This document shows positions 1-7,130 of a stretch of 36,399 bases of DNA, one piece after another. Position 1 is the stretch's first letter. Each line of letters opens with the position of its first letter. Source of the stretch: a virus; IMG/VR virus record IMGVR_UViG_3300044799_000565, positions 1 to 36,399 of that record; one strand, given 5' to 3'. Position numbers and translations under genes: made by a program. The notes below the pieces were generated by a model that was not told where the DNA came from, did not search any database, and was given only the letters and a program-made list of their open reading frames with translations.

Positions 1-116
1 ATACAGCACTTAAGGAGGAAAACCGCATATGGTACTCAAGTATCCACATTAAATAAAATTAAATATTGGTGGGTATCGGAGCTTAATTATAATTTTTTTT
101 TGATTTTGCAACGTCC

Positions 117-122
117 TATAAT
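117..122 (+). promoter_or_regulatory. possible -10 box of an early promoter
   Basis: A perfect TATAAT lies in an AT-rich stretch. At 17 bp upstream there is only a T-run, so the -35 is poor. It sits about 65 bp before the stem-loop at 188-278 and 170 bp before the first early gene. Positions 1-292 otherwise contain no convincing gene: a Shine-Dalgarno at 13-18 precedes only a seven-codon frame starting at ATG 29. Confidence 0.3.
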
Positions 123-187
123 ATATCATATGACTACCAAATGGAAGTCAGATGAAAGAACAATAATCTAAAACTAAAATAGAATAT

Positions 188-278
188 AGCCAAATAATTA
201 AACCGATACCAGACAGGTTAATGCGGTTTTCCTGTCAATTAATGGTAATCGGTTTTTTTATTTGGCTTTTTTTATTTT
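188..278 (+). terminator. long nested stem-loop with T-tail (AGCCA family member 1)
   Basis: The outer stem AGCCAAATAA (188-197) pairs perfectly with TTATTTGGCT (258-267). Inside it AACCGATACC (201-210) pairs with GGTAATCGGTT (244-254), and GACAGG (212-217) pairs with CCTGTC (231-236). The structure runs straight into a T-rich tail, as intrinsic terminators do. The ribosome-binding site of the first gene follows immediately. It is related to the elements at 11548, 16285 and 30380. It could end transcription entering from the left, or act as a leader attenuator if the TATAAT at 117 is used. Confidence 0.65.
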
Positions 279-292
279 AAGGGGGTGAGAGA

Positions 293-460
293 TTGAAAGA
301 AGAAAGATTAGAGCAGTTAGAAAAGGTTTTTAAAACGGTAATAAAAGACGTCATTAGCAAGGCAAAGATAAGACAAGTATATTTTGAGACTGATGTTTAC
401 ATACAAAAGATTGTTGATCATTTAATCTACGAAGTGAAAATCAGAATCGATAACAAATAA
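293..460 (+). CDS. small hypothetical protein, 55 aa
   Basis: TTG start after GGGGGTGAG; the frame is MKEERLEQLEKVF and continues with charged, probably helical sequence to TAA at 458-460. It is followed 12 bp later by another small gene with its own Shine-Dalgarno, which supports it being translated. No family is recognised. The product looks cytoplasmic and mostly alpha-helical. Confidence 0.5.
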   Translation: MKEERLEQLEKVFKTVIKDVISKAKIRQVYFETDVYIQKIVDHLIYEVKIRIDNK

Positions 461-472
461 AGGGGTGATTTT

Positions 473-628
473 ATGACTAGTGATTCTATGATTTTTGTTT
501 ATGTGTTTTTTATATGGTTAATCTTAATGATCGCTTGGAATATCTATAAAGGCAAAAAAGAAAAAGAAAAAATGATTATCAGTAAAGGGGGGATACGAAA
601 GTATTTTAATGGCCGTTTTAAGTGGTAG
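473..628 (+). CDS. small single-pass membrane protein, 51 aa
   Basis: ATG start after AGGGGTGAT. Residues about 7-24 are strongly hydrophobic (IFVYVFFIWLILMIAW) and are followed by a Lys/Glu-rich segment, so one membrane helix with the basic C-terminal part inside the cell is likely. No family is recognised. Small early phage membrane proteins often act on the host envelope, but nothing here shows such a role. Confidence 0.5.
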   Translation: MTSDSMIFVYVFFIWLILMIAWNIYKGKKEKEKMIISKGGIRKYFNGRFKW

Positions 629-653
629 AAATATAATTTTTAGGAGGTATTAA

Positions 654-860
654 ATGGAAAGAAATAAAGGAATACAAAATTTTATTGATAAATTTGCTAA
701 AAAATCATTTGGTAGATCCCAGACAGAGGCAAAAGAAAAAAAGATTTGTGTTTTTTGTGGTGAAGTAATAAAAATGGAAGATTTTAAAAACCAGTTATCA
801 ATTAAAGAATATGAGATTTCGGGGCTTTGTCAAAAGTGCCAGGATGATACATTTGGTTAA
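654..860 (+). CDS. small zinc-ribbon protein, 68 aa
   Basis: ATG after TAGGAGG. Two CxxC knuckles, C32-VF-C35 and C59-QK-C62, are separated by 23 residues, the spacing of a treble-clef or zinc-ribbon fold binding one zinc ion. The first 30 residues are basic (KFAKKSFGR), suggesting nucleic-acid contact. Proteins of this size and layout are common in early regions of phages, but I cannot name a family. It lies between a small membrane protein and a Gam-like candidate, each with its own ribosome-binding site. Confidence 0.7.
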   Translation: MERNKGIQNFIDKFAKKSFGRSQTEAKEKKICVFCGEVIKMEDFKNQLSIKEYEISGLCQKCQDDTFG

Positions 861-893
861 TTTTAAAAAATAAAATATTAGGAGGTATTAAAA

Positions 894-1448
894 ATGATAA
901 GCAATGAGAAGGATTTTAAAGTTATAGTAAAAGCTAAATTAAAAAAGATTAAAGAATATAATCTTGATATTGCAATTTTAAGAAGAAGGCTTGATGAATT
1001 TTCCAGCCAGAACTATATCGAGAGAGATAATAAGAAATATACTATTGAAGATTTAACTAACAACATTGAAATATTAGAGGGTGACCTGGAAAAAGAGTTA
1101 ATCGCTTCAAAGGGAACCAAAATCGATACCCTAGTCGGATGGGTCAATTTTAAAGATATGCCGGATAGTTGGATTTATGACGTTCCCAAAATAATGGACT
1201 TCCTCAAAACCCTACCCGAAAAAATTGCTAATAGATTTATCCGGGTAATCACTACCTTATTAGAAGGTGAATTAAAAAAGGCCATAATGGCTGACAATGC
1301 TCCAATTTTTGAAAATAGTAAAATTACTGATTTAGGCGCTAGGTTATATTTGGTTGATGAGGAATCCGAACAAAGTTACGAAGTCGAAGGCGTAGAAATT
1401 AAGCGTCAAGATCCCAAATTTCATTACAAAATCAAGTCTGATATTTAA
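894..1448 (+). CDS. possible Gam/Gp157-like early protein, 184 aa
   Basis: ATG after TTAGGAGG. Residues 1-75 are heptad-like and charged, consistent with an antiparallel coiled coil. The rest is a small globular domain ending GVEIKRQDPKFHYKI. That layout, N-terminal coiled coil followed by a compact domain ending in G-v-x-i-K-x-x-x-x-F, resembles Mu Gam host-nuclease inhibitors and siphovirus Gp157. Gam proteins bind double-stranded DNA ends and block RecBCD-type nucleases. The resemblance is from layout and a few residues only. A structural scaffold or unrelated early protein is equally possible. Confidence 0.4.
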   Translation: MISNEKDFKVIVKAKLKKIKEYNLDIAILRRRLDEFSSQNYIERDNKKYTIEDLTNNIEILEGDLEKELIASKGTKIDTLVGWVNFKDMPDSWIYDVPKIMDFLKTLPEKIANRFIRVITTLLEGELKKAIMADNAPIFENSKITDLGARLYLVDEESEQSYEVEGVEIKRQDPKFHYKIKSDI

Positions 1449-1469
1449 TTATTAAGGAGGTAATTTTAA

Positions 1470-3110
1470 ATGATTAATACCAATGGTACAGCAGGTTTTT
1501 TTAAGAGGTTTACTAAAATCAAAGGGAAGTATCCGATTAGTAGTATCCGCAGGTTGACCTGGAAAGGAAAAATCCATTTGGGAGTACAAGTTCCAACCAT
1601 AGAAAGAGATGAAAAAGGACATTATAAGTTGGATCAAAATGGTAATCCTATACAAAAGCGAGATAAGTTCGGTGAATTAGAATTCCATCCTAAAGATGTT
1701 CATTATTTTGTATGCCCCTCTGAAGTTGAAGCATTATTCGGGAAAAATCCCACTGAATTAGATATTGCTTTCCCCTTATCCGGTTTAGATGAAAATGGTT
1801 TACCGGATATTGGTGGTTTATTTCCCCAGGCCTATAAATATTATGGTAGCTCAAGGGGTCTTAAATGTGTAGGGGACGGAGAAACCGCAATGAAAGCAAA
1901 TGAAGAAGGGGTTTTTGAAGAAGTCGAATGCCCCTGCGATAAATTTGGTCAAAAAGATGGTTGCAGCAAACGAGCCAGTCTCTTCTTTTTTATCCCTTCT
2001 ATATCAATGGGCGGTATTTATGTAATTGGTTCTGGATCCTGGAACTCTATGGTAGACATCCAGAGTGGGATTTATTTAGCTTTGGAATTACTCAAAGATC
2101 CTATCACCGGTGAATATAACAGTATAACTATGTTACCTTTTAAATTAAGGCGAATAGAAAGAGAGACCCAGCATGAGAAGAGAAAAGATAAGCACTGGCC
2201 CCTAACCTGTGAATTGGATCTACCCATAGAGGATATCAAGAAGATAAGGATGGGTAAAACCTTATTTTTGGAACAAAAGCGGGTATATCAAATACCGGAA
2301 AGACCAGAGGAGATCAATCCAAAATTTGATAGCGAAAAAGAGGGGGCAGTATTTAAACGTTTCACCGAAGAAGAGATAAAAGAGATAGAAAAGAAGGAAG
2401 CCATTGCCCAAGAGGAATTAAAAAAAGAAAATGAGGCTAAAGAGAAAAAAGAGAAAGAAGCTAGGGATCAAGAAAAACAAAAAGAAACAAAAGAACCAGT
2501 AAAAGAAAAAGCAAAATTTAAAATTATTGGCACTATTCCTGAAGAAGAAAAAGAACCAATACCAATAAAAGAAAAAGCAAAAGAACAGGATCTAAAAAAA
2601 GAGATTGAGGAATCAAGGGATCGGGAAGCTAATTTAAAAAAAGAACATGAAGAGGGAAAGGATAAAATCAAATCTTATCAGGAAAGCAAAATTTTATCTA
2701 AAAAAAGAGTAGAAGAAGAAAATAAGATTTTAAATGAAATATGCTTAAAAGCTCAAAAAGCTGGGGTTGATTCCTTTGAAAAATTAATAAATTTTGCTTT
2801 GGACCGGGGAATATTCCAAACCCCACTTGCCGAGCATCTAGCGAAAAAGATTTTAATTAGCAATAAAGATATATATGACCGTTTGATGAGGGCTCTGGAG
2901 CCTCTCAAGGAAGAAGACAAAGAGAAATTAGATAAGATGTTTAGTGTCTTAAATAAAGCGGGTATATCTACTTGGAAAACAGTAGCCTGGTTTGCCTGTA
3001 AAGCTGACTTAATAGAACCAGGGACTTCGATTGAAGATGTACAAAAAATATTACTCAATGATCCAGAAGCAATAGAAAAGATAATAGATATTTCAAAAAT
3101 GGAAGATTAA
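1470..3110 (+). CDS. Gp3-like (recombination directionality factor family) protein, 546 aa
   Basis: ATG after AAGGAGG. Residues about 10-265 form the recognisable domain: a C-x-GDGETA segment near residue 133, a CPCDKF...DGC cysteine cluster near 153-165, then IYVIGSGSWNSMVDIQSGI. The phiC31 Gp3 family shows the same series: C-DGE, C-x-CP, then a G-x-x-SGSW strand. Gp3 binds a serine integrase and switches it from integration to excision. Here the domain is extended by a long Lys/Glu-rich helical stretch (about 295-425) and a helical C-terminal domain (about 430-546), absent from phiC31 Gp3. No integrase is present in the window, so the directionality role is inferred from family only. Homologues may have other DNA-metabolism roles. 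Confidence 0.5.
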   Translation: MINTNGTAGFFKRFTKIKGKYPISSIRRLTWKGKIHLGVQVPTIERDEKGHYKLDQNGNPIQKRDKFGELEFHPKDVHYFVCPSEVEALFGKNPTELDIAFPLSGLDENGLPDIGGLFPQAYKYYGSSRGLKCVGDGETAMKANEEGVFEEVECPCDKFGQKDGCSKRASLFFFIPSISMGGIYVIGSGSWNSMVDIQSGIYLALELLKDPITGEYNSITMLPFKLRRIERETQHEKRKDKHWPLTCELDLPIEDIKKIRMGKTLFLEQKRVYQIPERPEEINPKFDSEKEGAVFKRFTEEEIKEIEKKEAIAQEELKKENEAKEKKEKEARDQEKQKETKEPVKEKAKFKIIGTIPEEEKEPIPIKEKAKEQDLKKEIEESRDREANLKKEHEEGKDKIKSYQESKILSKKRVEEENKILNEICLKAQKAGVDSFEKLINFALDRGIFQTPLAEHLAKKILISNKDIYDRLMRALEPLKEEDKEKLDKMFSVLNKAGISTWKTVAWFACKADLIEPGTSIEDVQKILLNDPEAIEKIIDISKMED

Positions 3111-3138
3111 TTATGTAAAGTAATTAAGGAGGAAAATT

Positions 3139-3330
3139 ATGAAGGCCAAAGAGATAATTTATGAACGAGTGAAATCCTGTAATTTTAATAATGAAAAAAT
3201 AGGGATAGTTTTAGAAGTTGAAGATAATGAAAAGGCAGAAGAGGTTTTAGAAAAAGCTAAAATTTTTGTACAAAAACAATTTGGCGAGACTGTCATGATA
3301 GAAGTAAAAGATAAAGATTTACCATTTTAA
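3139..3330 (+). CDS. small protein with SSB-like C-terminal tail, 63 aa
   Basis: ATG after AAGGAGG. The protein is a short alpha/beta sequence rich in Glu and Lys and ends KDKDLPF. Bacterial single-stranded DNA-binding proteins end in an acidic stretch followed by IPF or LPF, which docks onto RecO, PriA, RecQ and other repair proteins. There is no room for an OB fold, so this is not an SSB itself. It may borrow the docking tail. It is the last gene before the stem-loop and promoter region at 3333-3420. Confidence 0.55.
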   Translation: MKAKEIIYERVKSCNFNNEKIGIVLEVEDNEKAEEVLEKAKIFVQKQFGETVMIEVKDKDLPF

Positions 3331-3339
3331 ATAAATTGG

Positions 3340-3420
3340 GCCTGGCTCAGTTATTGTTAAGTTGTAATAAACTCTCCTGCTTATTATAACTTATCTCGAC
3401 CCTTTAACCGGGCCAGACCC
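3340..3420 (+). promoter_or_regulatory. stem-loop containing a putative promoter upstream of the lipoprotein genes
   Basis: An outer imperfect stem (TGGGCCTGGCTC near 3338-3349 with GGGCCAGACCCCA near 3410-3422) encloses a 12-bp inverted repeat, AAGTTGTAATAA (3359-3370) with TTATTATAACTT (3381-3392), one G-T pair. Within this inner repeat lie TTGTAA (3362-3367) and TATAAC (3385-3390), spaced 17 bp, which read as a -35/-10 pair. The -35 and -10 therefore sit on opposite arms of a palindrome, as expected for an operator. A transcription terminator for the preceding operon is the alternative, though there is no T-tail. Confidence 0.4.
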
Positions 3421-3446
3421 CACATGAGAGGAGGTGAAAAAAAACA

Positions 3447-3989
3447 ATGAAAAAGCTAACTATATTGGTGGCGGCTATATTGATTGCTGGTTTACTTTTT
3501 ACTGGCTGTTGGTTATTTCCTGAACCTGAAAAAACAATTACTCTTACCTGGTTTGAAGATGCTATAAGATATCATCCTAACGGAGAAATAATCGATGGTG
3601 GTATATGGTATAACGACCCTCTTGGACCTGCAACACTGATTCAGGATGATAGAGGAGGATGGTGTTTCGCTGATGTAAAAGATTTCTACAATGATCCAAC
3701 ATTAGAATATTCTGGAATCGTATTCATCGATGAAACAGGAAAATTATCAGGTAATGCTGCATATATTTTAGATGAATTACCCACAGAGAATATTTTTGTG
3801 GGACAGGTAGAGATAGTTGTTGATGAAGATGGAACCAGTGGCACAATGATCGGAACTTACACTCAATTTAAGTATGCTTTTGGAACTGAAACAGATATTT
3901 TAGAACATTATCCAAAGGCCGTTGAATGTGTAAGTGATGAAGGTAAGTGGTTCGTACAATACACTGATTATACCACTTATCCGCGTTAA
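3447..3989 (+). CDS. secreted lipoprotein, 180 aa
   Basis: ATG after GAGGAGGTG. The N-terminus MKKLTILVAAILIAG is followed by the lipobox LFTGC, so signal peptidase II cleavage before C21 would leave a lipid-anchored envelope protein. The mature part is acidic and aromatic-rich with beta-strand character; no family is recognised. It heads a two-lipoprotein block with its own apparent promoter. Phage lipoproteins of this type often act in lysogens at the cell surface, for example in superinfection exclusion. That role is inference only. Confidence 0.75.
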   Translation: MKKLTILVAAILIAGLLFTGCWLFPEPEKTITLTWFEDAIRYHPNGEIIDGGIWYNDPLGPATLIQDDRGGWCFADVKDFYNDPTLEYSGIVFIDETGKLSGNAAYILDELPTENIFVGQVEIVVDEDGTSGTMIGTYTQFKYAFGTETDILEHYPKAVECVSDEGKWFVQYTDYTTYPR

Positions 3990-4003
3990 ATAACCATTAA
4001 AGA

Positions 4004-4036
4004 GAAGGGGGGCTTGAAGGTCTGACAAGCCCCTTC
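4004..4036 (+). terminator. GC-rich hairpin between two lipoprotein genes
   Basis: GAAGGGG plus GCTTG (4004-4016, two bulged G) pairs with CAAGCCCCTTC (4026-4036). There is no T-run after it, so it is more likely a weak terminator or an mRNA-stabilising hairpin than an efficient terminator. It lies 14 bp before the ribosome-binding site of the next gene. Confidence 0.45.
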
Positions 4037-4068
4037 CAAATAAAGAACGAAAGGGGGTGAAAAAAGAA

Positions 4069-4644
4069 ATGAAGAAATTACTAAAAAATTTTGTTTTAGT
4101 CGTGGTTCTGGGGTTTTTACTATTACCTGCTGGTTGTGGTGGTGCAGAGGATTATTATAACCTTAGTGGTTGGACTCCACCTGTTGATGCTGCATTTACC
4201 AGTTTTGTGAATAGTAATACTACTCCAAGTTTGGTAACGAGTTGGATATATTACAATTACACATGGCAATATAGCACATCGGTTAAAAGCCCATATAATT
4301 TTTGGAAAACTAAAGTCGGAGATTGTAGTGAATGTGCGGCTCTTGTCTCATACGTGTCTCACCAGCACGGGTATCAAACCTGGCAAGTATATATAACTTA
4401 TGTAGAAAATGCCGCTCATAGATTATGTGTTTACAAAGTAGGTTCATTATATTATTACACCAGCAAAAAATATTGTTATCAAGCTCCTGGTTGGAGTTCT
4501 TTTGCGGCAGTTGTAGCTCATCATGATACTTTAACTACTTATACCGTGCAGGATTTTGTTGTTTTCGATTGGTATGGCAATGTAGTTGTTCAACCAAAGA
4601 ACCCAGACTTAATAAAAAGTAGAGGATTATACGACGGAGAATAA
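4069..4644 (+). CDS. lipoprotein with transglutaminase-like cysteine core, 191 aa
   Basis: I choose ATG 4069, 8 bp after AAGGGGGTGA, over an upstream in-frame GTG at 4057 that overlaps that Shine-Dalgarno. Residues 1-22 are a signal peptide with lipobox LPAGC (C23). Residues about 80-140 carry GDCSECAALVSYVSHQHGY, the Cys-helix signature of the transglutaminase-like/papain-like fold (nucleophile probably C86), followed by AAHRL with H117. The third Asp of the usual triad is not obvious, so activity is uncertain. It would be tethered to the outer face of a membrane, where relatives cross-link or cleave peptides or amides. It follows another lipoprotein and probably shares its transcript. Confidence 0.65.
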   Translation: MKKLLKNFVLVVVLGFLLLPAGCGGAEDYYNLSGWTPPVDAAFTSFVNSNTTPSLVTSWIYYNYTWQYSTSVKSPYNFWKTKVGDCSECAALVSYVSHQHGYQTWQVYITYVENAAHRLCVYKVGSLYYYTSKKYCYQAPGWSSFAAVVAHHDTLTTYTVQDFVVFDWYGNVVVQPKNPDLIKSRGLYDGE

Positions 4645-4649
4645 TTAAA

Positions 4650-4736
4650 AATTGTCTATCCTGTGGCGTGGTAGCCTAAAGAATATATTCGACTCAGTAT
4701 CTTTGCAGACCAACTGCCGGGGTAGGCAATTTTGGA
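4650..4736 (+). other. long imperfect stem-loop upstream of a small gene
   Basis: ATTGTCTATCCTGTGG (about 4650-4665) pairs, with several G-U pairs, with CCGGGGTAGGCAAT at about 4719-4733. Inner segments GGC-TGGT and ACCA-GCC also match. The 3' arm ends just before the GGAGG ribosome-binding site of the gene at 4745. A longer reading frame begins at 4652 inside this hairpin, but ATG 4745 has the good ribosome-binding site, so I treat the region as non-coding RNA structure. Confidence 0.4.
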
Positions 4737-4744
4737 GGCAAGAA

Positions 4745-4948
4745 ATGAAAATATTAAAAATCAAATACTGCAGGGAATGTAAAGATAATGATTATTTTTA
4801 TGATACAAAAACTAACCTCAGTAGATTTGTTTGTAGACATCCTGAATTCAAAACTAAATATCGTAATTATAAAATAATCAATCGGATAATTGCCTTAAAA
4901 GGTAAAATACCTGTTTGGTGTCCCCTAGAGGATTATAAAAATGAATAA
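4745..4948 (+). CDS. small cysteine-rich protein, 67 aa
   Basis: ATG 4745 follows TTGGAGGCAAGAA. Cysteines C9, C12, C30 and C59 form a likely four-cysteine zinc site (YCREC, FVC, VWCPL). The pattern ending in IPxWCPL recurs in small phage proteins that I know only as hypothetical. Its stop overlaps the start of the next gene (TAATG-type coupling), so the two are probably co-translated. Confidence 0.65.
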   Translation: MKILKIKYCRECKDNDYFYDTKTNLSRFVCRHPEFKTKYRNYKIINRIIALKGKIPVWCPLEDYKNE

Positions 4949-5087
4949 TAAATTTAAAAGAGTCAATGAATTTCATAGAACTACAGAAGAATTAAAAGAA
5001 TTTACTAAAGAGAATAATATTAAACTTTTAGAGCTATGGGAATATATAAGAAGAAGAAATTATAAAAAGATTCAAAAAGGAAACTAA
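4941..5087 (+). CDS. small hypothetical protein, 48 aa
   Basis: ATG overlaps the end of the preceding gene by 8 bp. The product, starting MNNKFKRVNEFHRTTEELK, is charged and predicted helical. No family is recognised. The overlap and the continuous spacing of genes here argue for translation, but the gene is short enough to be doubtful. Confidence 0.4.
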   Translation: MNNKFKRVNEFHRTTEELKEFTKENNIKLLELWEYIRRRNYKKIQKGN

Positions 5088-5122
5088 GGTCCAGCAAAGA
5101 ATTTTTTAAAGGAGGTAAATAA

Positions 5123-5356
5123 ATGCATAGAGCCATTAGGCATTATATCAAAAAAAGATCAAGGAATATTAATAATGCAGAACATCCAGGGGAGAGTTTT
5201 ATTAACCAATACTTTGATCTAATTGATGATGAGATTAATCTAGCCAGAAGAGTAGAGATTAAGAAGGCCAGGGAAAAAAAATTAGAAGAATGGAGAAGAA
5301 AAGAAAAGCTAAATTGTAGGCACAATAACAAAAATTTAGGAAGGTTAAGAAGATGA
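5123..5356 (+). CDS. small basic helical protein, 77 aa
   Basis: ATG after AAAGGAGG. Very rich in Arg, Lys and Glu, with a likely long helix from about residue 35 onward (VEIKKAREKKLEEWRRKEK). No family is recognised. Its stop overlaps the ATG of the radical-SAM gene at 5353 by 4 bp, so the two are translationally coupled. Confidence 0.6.
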   Translation: MHRAIRHYIKKRSRNINNAEHPGESFINQYFDLIDDEINLARRVEIKKAREKKLEEWRRKEKLNCRHNNKNLGRLRR

Positions 5357-6087
5357 AAAATAAAATAGGCTGGTGTTCGATGACATTTAATCCTGTATGG
5401 GGTTGCCTTAATCATTGCGAATATTGTTATGCAAGAAAAATAGCAAAAAGATTTGCTAATAGAATGGCAATACATGAAATTTTTAGGCCTGGTGATGGAG
5501 ATGAAGCATCAAAGAAAATTAATAATCTGAGCAATGAGTTAATGAAATTTATTCCTACATTTTTAAATTCACAATATTATAAAAAATTCCCTAAAAAACC
5601 CCAACGAATATTCGTAGGATCTATGAGCGAAATAGCTCATTGGGAAAAAGAATGGATGGAAAAAGTATTGGATAGGATTAAATTATACCCTCAACATGTC
5701 TTCCAATTTTTGACCAGATATCCTGATATATATTTTGGAAAATATAAATTCCCTTTAAATTGTTGGTTAGGGGCTACTATTACAAGACCATTGAATACGA
5801 AACCTATGGGATATTCTACAGAGAAAGCTTTTAATATGAATAAAGATAATTTAAAATTTATTAGCTTTGAACCATTATTAGAAAGGATAGAACCTAAATT
5901 CAAAGTTGATTGGGTAATAATAGGAGCAGAGACTGGTAATAGAAGGGGTAAGGTTATTCCAAAAAAAGAATGGATAGAAAACATAGTTGATTACTGTAGA
6001 AAAAATAATATCCCTATCTATCTAAAGGATAGCCTAAAAGACATTTATCCGGTAGAGGTTAAAGAATTTCCTAAAACAGAACTATAA
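5353..6087 (+). CDS. radical-SAM protein of the phage Gp37/Gp68 (DUF5131) family, 244 aa
   Basis: The N-terminus TFNPVWGCLNHCEYCYARKIA has the radical-SAM cluster motif C18-x3-C22-x2-C25, which binds the [4Fe-4S] cluster that cleaves S-adenosylmethionine. The motif at the extreme N-terminus preceded by a T-x-NP-x-x-GC phrase is characteristic of DUF5131, a phage-enriched family. Later phrases RIFVGSMSEIAHWEKEWM, FLTRYPD and WVIIGAETGN fit that family too. Its reaction has not been established to my knowledge; DNA or RNA modification is a frequent suggestion. It overlaps the gene before it by 4 bp and is followed by a second radical-SAM gene. Family assignment is firm; substrate is unknown. 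Confidence 0.8.
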   Translation: MKNKIGWCSMTFNPVWGCLNHCEYCYARKIAKRFANRMAIHEIFRPGDGDEASKKINNLSNELMKFIPTFLNSQYYKKFPKKPQRIFVGSMSEIAHWEKEWMEKVLDRIKLYPQHVFQFLTRYPDIYFGKYKFPLNCWLGATITRPLNTKPMGYSTEKAFNMNKDNLKFISFEPLLERIEPKFKVDWVIIGAETGNRRGKVIPKKEWIENIVDYCRKNNIPIYLKDSLKDIYPVEVKEFPKTEL

Positions 6088-6093
6088 ATAAAC

Positions 6094-6129
6094 TATAGAA
6101 ATACTATAAAAATTTATCGTATTTCTATA
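6094..6129 (+). repeat. perfect 11-bp inverted repeat after the DUF5131 gene
   Basis: TATAGAAATAC (6094-6104) is perfectly complementary to GTATTTCTATA (6119-6129) with a 14-nt loop. It is AT-rich and followed by A rather than T on the + strand, so it is a poor terminator. An operator or a bidirectional structure is possible. Confidence 0.5.
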
Positions 6130-6203
6130 AAAAAAGGAGGCGATGCCTTTGATTGTGATTTGATCTTTATCCTAGGGTTACAAGGTAGAACTATACGAGG
6201 CGG

Positions 6204-6240
6204 GGTAGGCCAAGCTACTGGGGAATTGACCTACCCCGGA
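6204..6240 (+). other. GC-rich stem-loop upstream of second radical-SAM gene
   Basis: CGGGGTAGGCC (about 6203-6213) pairs with GACCTACCCCG (about 6229-6239) with one mismatch near the loop. It shares the string CGGGGTAGGC with the hairpin at 4650-4736. A six-codon frame with Shine-Dalgarno (ATG 6143 to TGA) lies upstream, but the spacing is too short to call it a leader peptide. The ribosome-binding region of the gene at 6261 follows within 20 bp. Confidence 0.4.
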
Positions 6241-6260
6241 ATAAGAAAGGGAATTATTTA

Positions 6261-7100
6261 ATGTGGAATAGGATATTAAGAGTATTTGTTAGAAAGACAA
6301 GCCAAACACCTGTTGATGATTATGTAAGAATTGGAATGCCCGATTTATTTAGGCCTAGTTGTCAAGATATTGAAGAAGTTCATATATCAGTTTTATTTAG
6401 TTGGGACAAAGAAGAGGGATTTAAATTACAAAAGAATTATTCACAATATTATTCTAGAGTCTTAATTGGTGGACCAGCCTTTGCTAATAATACTTCTAAT
6501 TCAGAATTTTATCCTGGAAAATACGTTAAAAAGGGAATTGCTATAACTACGCGGGGTTGTAATAATAATTGCCCCTGGTGCTTAGTGCCAAAGATTGAGG
6601 GTAAATTTAAAGAAATAAATATAGAATCAGGGAATATCGTCCAAGATAATAATATTCTTTTAGCAAATAAAAATCATCTTCAAAAGGTATTCCAAATGTT
6701 AAGAACTCAGAAACAAATAAAATTCTTAGGTGGATTAGATAAAAGATTTTTAAAAGATTGGCACATCGAAGAATTAAGATCACTTAAAATTAAAGAATTG
6801 TGGTTATCTTTTGATAGCTGGGACAATAAAAGAGAATTTATAATGGTCATCGAGAAATTAAAAAAATCAGGATTCAGAAGAAATCAAATAAGATGTTATG
6901 TGTTGGCGGGATTCAAAGAGCCAATACAAGCAAGTGAGAGTAGATTAAGATTTGTTTATGAATGTGGAGCATTGCCTTATATTCAAGTTTATCAACCTAT
7001 AAGTGAAAAGAAAAGATTCGCTGGTGAAAGATCAAGAGAGGATAATTTATTTGTAAGACAATGGTCAAGACCAGCAATTATAAAAAGTATAAATAATTAA
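6261..7100 (+). CDS. radical-SAM enzyme, 279 aa
   Basis: The motif RGC100-NNN-C104-PW-C107 is the CX3CX2C cluster site, placed after an unusually long N-terminal segment of about 99 residues (VRIGMPDLFRPSCQDIEEV, VLIGGPAF). Downstream KFLGGLDKRFL and KELWLSFDSW look like the beta-strands of a partial TIM barrel. The layout resembles B12-binding-type radical-SAM proteins whose N-terminal domain is shortened. No substrate can be assigned. Start ATG 6261 follows AAGGGAATTATTTA, a modest ribosome-binding site. It lies between the DUF5131 enzyme and the replication initiator. Confidence 0.75.
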   Translation: MWNRILRVFVRKTSQTPVDDYVRIGMPDLFRPSCQDIEEVHISVLFSWDKEEGFKLQKNYSQYYSRVLIGGPAFANNTSNSEFYPGKYVKKGIAITTRGCNNNCPWCLVPKIEGKFKEINIESGNIVQDNNILLANKNHLQKVFQMLRTQKQIKFLGGLDKRFLKDWHIEELRSLKIKELWLSFDSWDNKREFIMVIEKLKKSGFRRNQIRCYVLAGFKEPIQASESRLRFVYECGALPYIQVYQPISEKKRFAGERSREDNLFVRQWSRPAIIKSINN

Positions 7101-7130
7101 TTCCTAATAATATATAAAGGATTATATTAA

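Noticed and set aside
4652-4744. N-terminal extension of the small cysteine-rich gene
   Set aside because: The extension covers a stem-loop and has no Shine-Dalgarno, while ATG 4745 has GGAGG at good spacing.
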